From assembly GCA_900540865.1 (NCBI GenBank), contig UQHH01000049.1:1-20673 (forward strand): DNA of 20,673 nucleotides, given 5' to 3'. This stretch comes from an uncultured Oscillospiraceae bacterium (GTDB lineage Bacteria; Bacillota; Clostridia; Oscillospirales; Acutalibacteraceae). The translations under genes were made by a program, and so were the position numbers. The notes beneath the pieces were generated by a model that did no database searches, was not told the DNA's origin, and was given only the letters and a program-made list of their open reading frames with translations. Of the stretch, positions 7,897 to 14,557 are shown in pieces (the first letter of the stretch is position 1; every line of letters starts with the position of its first letter).

Positions 7897-8277
7897 CTAC
7901 ACCCCCGTTTCCTGTTTATAAAACTTCTTGTATCTTTCTGTGCAAAACGTATCATTTTTCCCTCCCGGAAGCCAGTCCCCATACCATTCCCCGCGGGCGT
8001 TCGGATTTTCTTTTGTCTGGAAATGATACTCTGGATGATAATACAGCCGCCTTGCCTGCGGCGAGCTTGTAACAAGCGTAACACTGCCGTTTTTGCTGTT
8101 GGAATAATCGACAAACGTGCTATCGTTCTGCATAGCGCCCGTATCGCGTGGTATAACCTGCGCCTGCATCACTTCCGTATGGAGTGCCTCACCAGTCTTT
8201 TCGAGCGCAGTAACCGCTGCAGCCGTAAGGCTGTGGATTTTTCCGGTATTGATTTTGATTGTCGAATTTACTTTCAT
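7897..8277 (-). CDS. minor capsid protein 2-like / HK97 gp10-like protein
   Basis: The product has 126 residues. The segment IPRDTGAMQNDSTFVDYSNS (about 42-61) and the following ARRLYYHPEYHFQTKENPNA (about 75-94) are strong hallmarks of the minor capsid protein 2 family, which in structure-based schemes belongs to the gp10-like head-tail joining proteins. The ATG at 8277 overlaps the stop of the upstream gene as ATGA. It is expected to act at the head-tail interface. I see nothing unusual in its length or composition. Confidence 0.82.
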   Translation of the reverse strand: MKVNSTIKINTGKIHSLTAAAVTALEKTGEALHTEVMQAQVIPRDTGAMQNDSTFVDYSNSKNGSVTLVTSSPQARRLYYHPEYHFQTKENPNARGEWYGDWLPGGKNDTFCTERYKKFYKQETGV

Positions 8278-8612
8278 ATCAAGTCCAACCTCGTATAATT
8301 TACCGTTCCGTCCGGATTACGTGCCTTCATGCCCTGTAATATCCGGCGTTTCACGCCATACACGACAGCTGTACCCCCGCTTATTGCTTTCAGTTTCGGC
8401 GCAACATCACCGCAAAACAAGGCGGTGGCAGTGATCTGTACCAGCTTTTTATCGGCTGTCAGAATGGTTTTTGCCGTTTCCTGATAATTACAGCTTACAT
8501 CAGCTTTAAACGCCACTATGGGAGCCCCGTCCTCATCTAATCCCTCTGTTTCAATACAGATAGATACAGGCGTGGTACAAAACCTCTTATTAACAAGACA
8601 AGGATATTTCAT
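8274..8612 (-). CDS. head-closure-like protein (minor capsid protein 1 type)
   Basis: I place the start at the ATG at 8612, which overlaps the preceding stop codon as ATGA. A longer reading from a GTG at 8633 has no ribosome binding site. The 112-residue product begins MKYPCLVNKRFCTTPVSICI and is mostly beta-strand-like, with a C-terminal segment KARNPDGTVNYTRLDLI. This matches the minor capsid 1 or head-closure group encoded between the connector and the gp10-like gene in Firmicutes phages. It should close the portal channel after packaging and provide the tail docking surface. Both ends overlap neighbours by 4 bases, giving a chain of three coupled genes. Confidence 0.75.
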   Translation of the reverse strand: MKYPCLVNKRFCTTPVSICIETEGLDEDGAPIVAFKADVSCNYQETAKTILTADKKLVQITATALFCGDVAPKLKAISGGTAVVYGVKRRILQGMKARNPDGTVNYTRLDLI

Positions 8613-8998
8613 AGCCTCGCCGCCAATCTGCACGTCAGCCCAGTTTGGGATAAAAGCGCATAGGTGTCTTTTTTGATCGCAACCCCGGAATTTACGTGGA
8701 CATTCCAGCTTTCGCCGAATTGCGCGGAAACGCCGTTAATTCCATAGCTCTGCAATATCGAATCAATCACATCTGCGTTTTCAACTTCAAATTCGGCTTG
8801 CTGACAGACGACCTCCTGAATGATTTCCTGTTGGCGCCCTGTCAGCGCGTCAAACCCTTTCCCGGCTATCCGGTTAAAGGTAAGGGAATCAATGTGCCGG
8901 CTTGCCTGGCGCAGAGCTTTTACAAGGTCGCTGTCCGGTATCAGGTGCCCGTCGTACACGTTTTTATAATAATCCGGCGTCGTATAGCCTTTATACAC
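8609..8998 (-). CDS. head-tail connector (adaptor) protein
   Basis: The 129-residue product begins MYKGYTTPDYYKNVYDGHLI and is mainly helical. It has ALRQASRHIDSLTFNRI (about 28-44) and FDALTGRQQEIIQEVVCQQA (about 49-68), typical of the gp6/gp15-like head-tail adaptors of siphophages. The GTG start (8998) has no visible ribosome binding site. It lies one base after the stop of the upstream gene, and a small GC hairpin precedes it, so translation probably depends on ribosomes ending the upstream gene. The protein would form the ring under the portal. Confidence 0.8.
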   Translation of the reverse strand: MYKGYTTPDYYKNVYDGHLIPDSDLVKALRQASRHIDSLTFNRIAGKGFDALTGRQQEIIQEVVCQQAEFEVENADVIDSILQSYGINGVSAQFGESWNVHVNSGVAIKKDTYALLSQTGLTCRLAARL

Positions 8999-8999
8999 G

Positions 9000-9356
9000 T
9001 CAAACGCCGACTTTCGGCTGATGCTCTTTGATTTTCTTTACAACCCCCGCAACGCTGGCAGCTTTTCCAAGGCTTACGCCGTGCTCGCTTGCGAACGACT
9101 TCAAAATATCCAGCGTATCTTGATCGTCCTTGTCTGCCGCCGCTGCTTCCAGCTCTTTTACCTTTGTGGATAAAGACTCATTCGCGGCCTTTATCTCCCC
9201 AACAACGCGCTCATGCTCAGACAGCGGGATTTTTTTCAACGGGGAATGCTGGATCAGTTGACCATCATCGTCGTAAATATCGTAACCCTCATCCATATAA
9301 CGCTTTTTGCTGTCGGGGTCAATACGATATACCTTGTTATCTTTCTTCGCCCTCAT
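9000..9356 (-). CDS. phage head-region protein with coiled-coil centre, function unknown
   Basis: The 118-residue product follows the major capsid gene by two bases and has a good ribosome binding site (GGGAGG). The N-terminal segment (KVYRIDPDSKKRYMDEGYDI) is a pattern I associate with small proteins encoded next to the capsid gene in Firmicutes phages. The middle (about 48-75) is a charged heptad-like helix, and the C-terminus (ILKSFASEHGVSLGKAASVA and on) looks like a small helical bundle. A head decoration or assembly role is possible but not shown by the sequence. Confidence 0.65.
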   Translation of the reverse strand: MRAKKDNKVYRIDPDSKKRYMDEGYDIYDDDGQLIQHSPLKKIPLSEHERVVGEIKAANESLSTKVKELEAAAADKDDQDTLDILKSFASEHGVSLGKAASVAGVVKKIKEHQPKVGV

Positions 9357-9358
9357 AT

Positions 9359-10255
9359 TTACGCCTCCCTGTTAATAATGCACGCCTGCTTAAACTCCTG
9401 ATCCAAGGCAAAAGTGCCATTGAAACGGCGGTTCTGGTACAGGTAGCTATCAGCTGTCCGGGAATCGTGCCCCGGCGTATAGGTGTTGATGTAAGAGTAC
9501 TTTACCCTCGATACCTGCGCGTCAGGATCGACCAGAATATAGTTGATCTGTTTGCCGGAGGCATCAGCCCGATATCCTTCTGTAAAATCATATGCCGTCT
9601 TAAACCGCTCAATCGGCACTGTTTTGATTTCCCTTAGGTCATCCAGCGTATGTACCCTGCGGTCTATAGCGTTGCTGCCGCCGCTCATTTCCAGCGTTCT
9701 TTGGATGCCCTCCGCGTTTTTAAGTTCTTTGCGGAATGCCGCCGTACAGTAAAGGATACAGCGCGACAGCGGGATGCCAAGATTCTCAAACGCTTCACAG
9801 TTGTCGTCAAAATCAGCCAGAATATTGGAACGTGTAATGGATGTAGTTTTTATTGTTGCCCCTACTCTTTCCGCCTCGGAATATAGTTTTGAAAAAGTGT
9901 AGCAATCCAGCTCCGGGATCGCCTGCCTTTTTTCAAACCGCGCCTGGATATTGGCGATGGAAACAATCTGGTTTGTTTCATCGACGTCCATCGGATCAAT
10001 CGCAAACTCAATATCCCTGTCGTGATCCAGCGCTTTGGTTTCGAATTCGTTGGAGTAATTCCCGCCGTTGAACCCTGTTGTGTTTCTGTTGTGGTCTTTG
10101 TACCCGCTTACTGTTAAGCGTGGAATTTTAATATCCTTAGCCCCGATAATCCGGATATCTTCGTTGGTGTGGTAAAGTGCGTCAGATACCAGTTCATGCC
10201 CGTACATATCGAGAATCCGGGTAGAAAACTGTGTTACATAATTTAAAACTGCCAT
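9359..10255 (-). CDS. major capsid protein
   Basis: The 298-residue product starts MAVLNYVTQFSTRILDMYGH and directly follows a scaffold gene, as major capsid genes do. The segment DIRIIGAKDIKIPRLTVSGY (about 33-52), the charged stretch with FETKALDHDRDIEFAIDPMD (about 71-90) and the C-terminal half with the VDPDAQVSR-type region fit the HK97-fold capsid proteins of Firmicutes siphophages. The ATG at 10255 has AGGAGAG upstream. The protein carries no separate N-terminal delta domain, consistent with a separate scaffold. It builds the icosahedral shell. Confidence 0.88.
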   Translation of the reverse strand: MAVLNYVTQFSTRILDMYGHELVSDALYHTNEDIRIIGAKDIKIPRLTVSGYKDHNRNTTGFNGGNYSNEFETKALDHDRDIEFAIDPMDVDETNQIVSIANIQARFEKRQAIPELDCYTFSKLYSEAERVGATIKTTSITRSNILADFDDNCEAFENLGIPLSRCILYCTAAFRKELKNAEGIQRTLEMSGGSNAIDRRVHTLDDLREIKTVPIERFKTAYDFTEGYRADASGKQINYILVDPDAQVSRVKYSYINTYTPGHDSRTADSYLYQNRRFNGTFALDQEFKQACIINREA

Positions 10256-10279
10256 AAGTAAACTCTCCTGTTCCTTTTA

Positions 10280-10870
10280 TTATTTTTTAGATGCGCCGAA
10301 AATTTTGTCCAGTGTGGCGTCGGTGCTTCCCTGCTGTCCGTCACCGCTCGCCCCGATCTGGCGGAAACCGGTCTGCTGCTGCGGGTTAGGTTTTAATGCT
10401 GGCACGTCCTCCAAAACCTTTTTTAGGGCTTCCTGCAGGGCTTCTGCCTTTGTTGTTCCATCCTCACTGACAACTTGCGAAAAATCCGCAAGTTTCAGGA
10501 CATAGGGTATTGTTTTCGCATCAATCCCAAGAGATAACGCCTCCAGTGTGGCATTTTTTTCAAGCACAGCTTGTTGTGCCGCCGCCTGTGCCTGTGTCGC
10601 TTGATTTTGCAAGGCGGTAACGTCCGGCTGATTCTTCGCTTTCGTCTCTTTAAACGACATGATTGCCTGCGCCGCTTCTTCGGCGCTTAACCCCTGCTGC
10701 TTAAAATAACTTTTAAGCACTGCCTCCTCTTTTGCTGCCTGCGCACCGCTGATAAGCCCCGCGAGCTTTTCGTAGTCAAATTCCGGCGCGGAACCCCCTG
10801 TAGCCGGTTCTGGTGTTGTCTCTCCCTCTTCAGCAAAAAGCTGAATGTCGATTGGTAAGCTTTTGTCCAT
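10280..10870 (-). CDS. capsid scaffolding protein
   Basis: The 196-residue product begins MDKSLPIDIQLFAEEGETTP; the P-x-D-I-Q-L-F-A-E start is typical of scaffold proteins encoded just before the capsid gene. The middle (about 40-120) is highly helical and rich in A, Q, E and K, consistent with an elongated coiled coil. The C-terminus is polar and ends DKIFGASKK, which would suit binding to the capsid inner surface. The ATG at 10870 has AGGAG 8 bases upstream. The gene follows a leader with three repeated hairpins and two terminators, so its transcription or translation is probably controlled separately from the upstream head genes. Confidence 0.82.
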   Translation of the reverse strand: MDKSLPIDIQLFAEEGETTPEPATGGSAPEFDYEKLAGLISGAQAAKEEAVLKSYFKQQGLSAEEAAQAIMSFKETKAKNQPDVTALQNQATQAQAAAQQAVLEKNATLEALSLGIDAKTIPYVLKLADFSQVVSEDGTTKAEALQEALKKVLEDVPALKPNPQQQTGFRQIGASGDGQQGSTDATLDKIFGASKK

Positions 10871-10885
10871 GTCTTTTTCTCCTTT

Positions 10886-10963
10886 CAGTTTTCAGGGTGT
10901 CTCCCTATTCCAGTTGTACGGGTGTCTCCCGGTCCAGTTTTTATCTACGGTGTCTCCGCGTAG
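10886..10963 (-). promoter_or_regulatory. three tandem AGACA-loop hairpins in the scaffold-capsid leader
   Basis: On the minus strand three copies of a roughly 25-base unit occur just before the scaffold gene. The hairpins are CGG-AGACA-CCG (10948-10958, extended by a CTA/TAG pairing), CGGG-AGACA-CCCG (10919-10931) and AGGG-AGACA-CCCT (10894-10906). All have the same AGACA loop, while the stem bases change in a compensated way. Each is followed by AACTG (plus-strand CAGTT at 10935, 10911 and 10886), and the third copy runs into the AGGAG ribosome binding site. This looks like a repeated RNA site for a protein, or a structured leader. Candidate structured RNAs have been reported upstream of phage GP20-type scaffold genes, but I cannot tell whether this is one of them. 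Confidence 0.65.
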
Positions 10964-10979
10964 TTTTAAGCCTTCGGGC

Positions 10980-11008
10980 AATAAATAACAGCACCCGGTC
11001 GGGTGCTG
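10980..11008 (-). terminator. second terminator-like hairpin before the scaffold leader
   Basis: The minus strand has CAGCACCC, a 4-base loop GACC, and GGGTGCTG, an 8-bp GC-rich stem, followed by the T-rich tail TTATTTATT. It lies 20 bases after another strong hairpin. The tail is interrupted by A, so termination may be partial. Confidence 0.6.
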
Positions 11009-11015
11009 GAGATAT

Positions 11016-11049
11016 GAAAAATACCGCAAGCTTATAAAGCCTGCGGTAT
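11016..11049 (-). terminator. rho-independent terminator after the minor head gene pair
   Basis: The minus strand has ATACCGCA paired with TGCGGTAT, continued by a G-U pair and GCTT/AAGC around a TAT loop. This makes 13 paired positions, followed by TTTTT counting the last stem T. The G-U pair forms only in the minus-strand RNA (it is A-C on the plus strand), so the element works for the leftward transcript. It starts at the stop codon of the small gene at 11049-11216. Confidence 0.8.
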
Positions 11050-11216
11050 CAATCAATTATTTTTTCTATCTGCCCCTGTTTGATATCCTCCGTTTCTGTT
11101 CCCTCCGGATAATCCACATCAGCAAGATAAGCCTTTCCTTTTTCAAAAATCTCTGTTATAAAAGCGATCTGCCCGCTCTTTAACAGGACCTTGTCATATT
11201 TTTTAATATCAATCAT
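11049..11216 (-). CDS. small DUF4926-like protein coupled to the minor head protein
   Basis: This 55-residue ORF starts at an ATG (11216) overlapping the stop of the minor head gene as ATGA, with GGTGAT in front. The product begins MIDIKKYDKVLLKSGQIAFI and continues TEIFEKGKAYLADVDYPEG, a short strand-rich pattern like the SH3/KOW-type barrel of DUF4926 proteins. From memory, DUF4926 genes are often found beside DUF6883 genes in bacterial genomes, and the upstream protein here ends in a DUF6883-like domain. That makes it a candidate partner or immunity protein. It is followed immediately by a strong terminator. Without a search the family call is moderate. Confidence 0.6.
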   Translation of the reverse strand: MIDIKKYDKVLLKSGQIAFITEIFEKGKAYLADVDYPEGTETEDIKQGQIEKIID

Positions 11217-12658
11217 ATATCACCGTCTCTTTTCTTTGAGGTTACATAAGCGCTTGTCAATCTTGGTTCCTTTTTCCCATTGTCAATGATCCAAGCTGTT
11301 TTGACGTTTGCAGTTTTCTGGTTTTCCCCTGTTAAGGTCATCAGTACTTCGTACCGCTGCCCGTAACCATTGTTGCCTTTATCGACCGCTTTAAATTCTC
11401 CGATGTGCGACCGGATATTTTCGATCAGCTTATCGGCGTTTTCTGCTTGATAGCCGAGTGCTTCTTTAAAAGCCCGCGCTTTGTTTGGATCCTTTTCAAA
11501 ATTCAACGCATATAGAGTAAACTTTTCTTTTGGGATATGTGCTTTTTCAGCTGCCGGCAACAATTCTATTATATCATTTTCTGTACTGTATTCAACCTGT
11601 TTTCCGGCAACTGCAGCCCATTTCTGATACTTTTTATAGTACGCCTTATGGTTTTCGGCACTGAGGGAGCCGCGGTACAACCGCTGGTATTTGTTTGCCT
11701 GCCTTTCAGCATAGCGTCGCCGCTGCTCATTTTTCTGTTTTTGCATGATCCCGTTCAATTCAGCTTGAGTAAACTTTTCTTTTGGCGGGGACGATACCCC
11801 TTCAAAATACGTTGTGTGGCTATCCTTGCATCTGGGGTGGTAAAGCCCGGCCGCGATTGCCGAACTCATAAGCGGATAACTGCCGTCTTGTGGTGTCCCG
11901 CCGCTCCAAACATCATCGATTAGTACCTTCCCGACAAAAGGCAGGCACAAAGAGCAAGGATTGCCACGCTTGTTGATAATAACTGTATGTATCCCCCACT
12001 CCTGTCGCTTTTCGCCTTCGCCAGTCAGATACGCCCTTTTCCCGGCAGTACGGATTGCCATATCCGCATAATCAGAAAGGGTGTGCCGCGCCCCATTGGA
12101 GTATTCAACGCAATTCAAGCCGGCAGAAATCAAGTCTTTGATTGCCATATCTACAGCCTTATCGTAGGTTCCCGCCCCCGTATTGGCATATACCTGCGCA
12201 TTGTATATAATCTTTCTGTACTGGTCGTCGGCCATACGGAGGATGGCATATTCCGCGCGTTTGAAATCGTTTGTTGTTGCTTGGATCAGCGCGTCAAGCT
12301 TTCTGCTGTTGGTCTTAAAAAACTGCGCCTGAAGCTTACTTCCGACTTTGTGATACCCTTTAAACCCGTTTTTTATCGCAAGGAGTATTTCCCTTTCCTG
12401 TTCCATTTCGCCCCTCTTACGGGCTTCCTTTATGATTCTGGGAATCGATTTGTTAATGAGGAAAAATCTCTTTTTGAACTTTGACCGGTTCTGTTTGCGG
12501 TAAATTTCCAACTCCTTGAGCTGCTCGACCTGCCACATCGACCAGTCGTACCCCTCTTCGAGTTCCTGCGCCCTATGATGGTCCAAATTCCTTATGAGGG
12601 AACTGATAAGCTCCTGTTCAATCTCATCAAACGCGGTGCCGATATCGTATTCCGTCAT
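11213..12658 (-). CDS. minor head protein (phage minor capsid protein 2/MuF-like) with extra DUF6883-like C-terminal domain
   Basis: The product is 481 residues. Residues about 1-350 form the head protein: helical N-terminus, then RGNPCSLCLPFVGKVLIDDV (231-250) and GLYHPRCKDSHTTYF (271-285), the Cys/His pattern typical of minor head proteins of the Phage_min_cap2 and MuF type. These are injected or internal head proteins placed after the portal gene. Residues about 366-472 form a separate domain: LLPAAEKAHIPKEKFTLYAL, then KARAFKEALGY, GQRYEV, KTAWI and PRLTSAYV. This order matches DUF6883 proteins as I remember them. Phage MuF proteins are known to carry polymorphic toxin domains at their C-termini. 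The start ATG overlaps the upstream gene as ATGA. The head role is well supported; activity of the C-terminal domain is inference. Confidence 0.82.
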   Translation of the reverse strand: MTEYDIGTAFDEIEQELISSLIRNLDHHRAQELEEGYDWSMWQVEQLKELEIYRKQNRSKFKKRFFLINKSIPRIIKEARKRGEMEQEREILLAIKNGFKGYHKVGSKLQAQFFKTNSRKLDALIQATTNDFKRAEYAILRMADDQYRKIIYNAQVYANTGAGTYDKAVDMAIKDLISAGLNCVEYSNGARHTLSDYADMAIRTAGKRAYLTGEGEKRQEWGIHTVIINKRGNPCSLCLPFVGKVLIDDVWSGGTPQDGSYPLMSSAIAAGLYHPRCKDSHTTYFEGVSSPPKEKFTQAELNGIMQKQKNEQRRRYAERQANKYQRLYRGSLSAENHKAYYKKYQKWAAVAGKQVEYSTENDIIELLPAAEKAHIPKEKFTLYALNFEKDPNKARAFKEALGYQAENADKLIENIRSHIGEFKAVDKGNNGYGQRYEVLMTLTGENQKTANVKTAWIIDNGKKEPRLTSAYVTSKKRDGDI

Positions 12659-12885
12659 GATGATCTTCCGTAGTTGGAATACACTTTGAAGCCCTGCTGT
12701 TTGAAATGGTGGGTGAGCTTTTTCAGCTCACCCATACTTTTGCATTTATCACAGCGTAGTTCGGCATACCCACCTTTTTCAATCGCGTATATACCAAAAG
12801 GAACCTGTTCGCTTGCAGTCAACTGTAATTTCTTATATTCCGCCTGCCCCATCTCATACAGGTGGTTCGCTACCTTGACTTTCAC
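12655..12885 (-). CDS. small phage protein between portal and minor head genes, function unknown
   Basis: The 76-residue product starts at a GTG (12885) with an excellent AGGAGG 8 bases upstream. It overlaps the portal gene end by 32 bases and the minor head start by 4 bases (ATGA). The sequence has one CDKC pair (residues about 45-48) in the segment YAELRCDKCKSMGELKKLTH, so a single metal or redox site is possible. I do not recognise the family. The tight packing suggests a protein needed in head assembly, but it could also be an accessory protein. Confidence 0.65.
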   Translation of the reverse strand: MKVKVANHLYEMGQAEYKKLQLTASEQVPFGIYAIEKGGYAELRCDKCKSMGELKKLTHHFKQQGFKVYSNYGRSS

Positions 12886-14557
12886 CTTTCGTTCCTCCTA
12901 CCTGTTCTTCAATAAAATTTTCAGCATTTTCCCTGGATATGCCTAATGTAGACGTTACGATTGAAATCGCTGCGGCACGAGAAAGCTGCCCTGTTTTATA
13001 TGATTCAACAATCTTTAGCAGGCTAGCAATTTGAGCACCGTTCAGGTTTGTTATAGTCGATTCCTCCTCCACTTCCGTTGCAAATCCTCCCAGTTCCATA
13101 TTTGCAGTCGGTTCTTCCATCTCAATAATACCCTGTTCCGCTTTTAACCGGGTAACTTCCTGCCGTTTCCACTCTTCGTCCCTGGTCGCCCCGTAAAGCT
13201 CCTCCACAGAAGCTTCAATGCTCATGATCCCACCCTGCTTTCCTTTGCTCACGGTTTCTACCTGTGATTCAAAGGACGGATTTGCATATTCGCCGAATGG
13301 GATATCGACATCAACCTTTACCACAGGCTGGCTTATATTTTGGTAGTATGCATTAATGCACGTCTCTACCAACTGCGGTAGAACTGTGCCCAGTACGTTT
13401 ACAATATCGTTGCGTGTATACAGCGTTGTTTTTTCCTTTTCCCGCTGTGCTTCGGCGTTGTCGAGCTTTTTTACATCAATTCCAAGTGTGGACGGGCTTA
13501 TAATCCCCTGCAGGCAAAGGTCAAGCGCTGTGCAGTAAGACGCCAGATAGCTCTCATGGGGGATTGCCGGCTGTTCCGTGTCGATCTGGCTTTTTGCGGT
13601 TTCGCCCATTGCATTGCCTGTTTCAATGTATCGGTTGTCAAATGGGTTGGGCTTCATAAACTCTCCGGTGCTGAGATTGCGGGGGATCATATCTTCCGGT
13701 ATATATGTTTTTGCTCTGCCTGCCCGCAGGGCGTCCATCCATTGGCTCCATGCTTCATCCAAGGCATCAAAATTGTCAAGTTTTCCGTCGTAGATACTCC
13801 CTCCGCGCCCCTCATATTTTGCGCTCTCATAAATCATCAGAGGGACTGCAAGCATCCCTTCACATTCCCAATCGCTGATATTCTTTGTTGCTTCAATCGC
13901 TTTGGCATCAACAGAGGTATCGCCCCTAAAAAGCTCATTCTTTATATAGCCGCTGCCATAATGCTCATAAAGGATGTATTGCCGCTGTTTTACCGTATAA
14001 GGTGTTTTAAAAACAATCTCTTTTAATCGTCCTCTGGTTTTGATGATTTCAATCCGGTCGCCCGGATACCATTCAATGATCGGGTATGCGCTTATGCTTG
14101 TATCGATTGCAATCTTGAATGCGCCATCCCCAATAACCAGTGCGTCTTTTACTGACTTGTAAACCAAATTTCCGAAACTGTTTTCCTTTTCGATGTTTCT
14201 CCAAATTTCCTCCTGCTTTGGGTCGCTGAAAGAAAATCCATTCATATCCGGCAGCACGATTGACGCCAGGACCCTGACGATCAGCCCCGGAAGGCCCGTA
14301 TGGATTTTACGCATTTCCATTCCAGGCGTACAGCTTGACGCCCAAAATTTATACTTGTCTGCGTATTCCGGGTTTTGTTTATAAAGCTGTTCCAGCTCGC
14401 TGCTGTCCCCCCTGTACCATATGCGGTTGCGTATCGCTGACAGCTCAAAGTCTGCAGTTTCGTTAATCTGTATTGCGGACGACGGCGCCGGCATTAAATT
14501 CAGCCAGTTTCTGATCCCGCGCTTTATTGTTTCGTTCATCTGTTTTGTCCACCTCAT
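12854..14557 (-). CDS. portal protein
   Basis: The 567-residue product follows terL with an ATGA overlap and precedes the minor head gene, the classical portal position. Typical portal features include the segment around 95-170 (IVRVLASIVLPDMNGFSFSD, later SVKDALVIGDGAFKIAIDTS) and the later part with SPSTLGIDVKKLDNAEAQRE (about 380-400), which resembles the stem-helix region of SPP1-type portals. Residues from about 505 (LNGAQIASLLKIVESYKTGQ) form a small C-terminal helical domain seen in many portals of this group. The protein forms the dodecameric ring through which DNA is packaged and released. Start ATG at 14557 has GGAGG 10 bases upstream; an ATG at codon 7 is an alternative. Confidence 0.88.
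   Translation of the reverse strand: MRWTKQMNETIKRGIRNWLNLMPAPSSAIQINETADFELSAIRNRIWYRGDSSELEQLYKQNPEYADKYKFWASSCTPGMEMRKIHTGLPGLIVRVLASIVLPDMNGFSFSDPKQEEIWRNIEKENSFGNLVYKSVKDALVIGDGAFKIAIDTSISAYPIIEWYPGDRIEIIKTRGRLKEIVFKTPYTVKQRQYILYEHYGSGYIKNELFRGDTSVDAKAIEATKNISDWECEGMLAVPLMIYESAKYEGRGGSIYDGKLDNFDALDEAWSQWMDALRAGRAKTYIPEDMIPRNLSTGEFMKPNPFDNRYIETGNAMGETAKSQIDTEQPAIPHESYLASYCTALDLCLQGIISPSTLGIDVKKLDNAEAQREKEKTTLYTRNDIVNVLGTVLPQLVETCINAYYQNISQPVVKVDVDIPFGEYANPSFESQVETVSKGKQGGIMSIEASVEELYGATRDEEWKRQEVTRLKAEQGIIEMEEPTANMELGGFATEVEEESTITNLNGAQIASLLKIVESYKTGQLSRAAAISIVTSTLGISRENAENFIEEQVGGTKGESQGSEPPV

Noticed and set aside
8613..8633. GTG at 8633 as start of the head-closure gene
   Set aside because: No ribosome binding site, whereas the ATG at 8612 forms an ATGA overlap like its neighbours.
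9089..9637. Plus-strand open frame of 182 codons
   Set aside because: Antisense to the major capsid and adjacent gene, with no signal for expression; the minus-strand genes are well supported.
10886..10963. CRISPR-like array
   Set aside because: The repeats are short, imperfect and separated by only about 12-15 bases of related sequence; the hairpins covary, so a structured leader is the better explanation.
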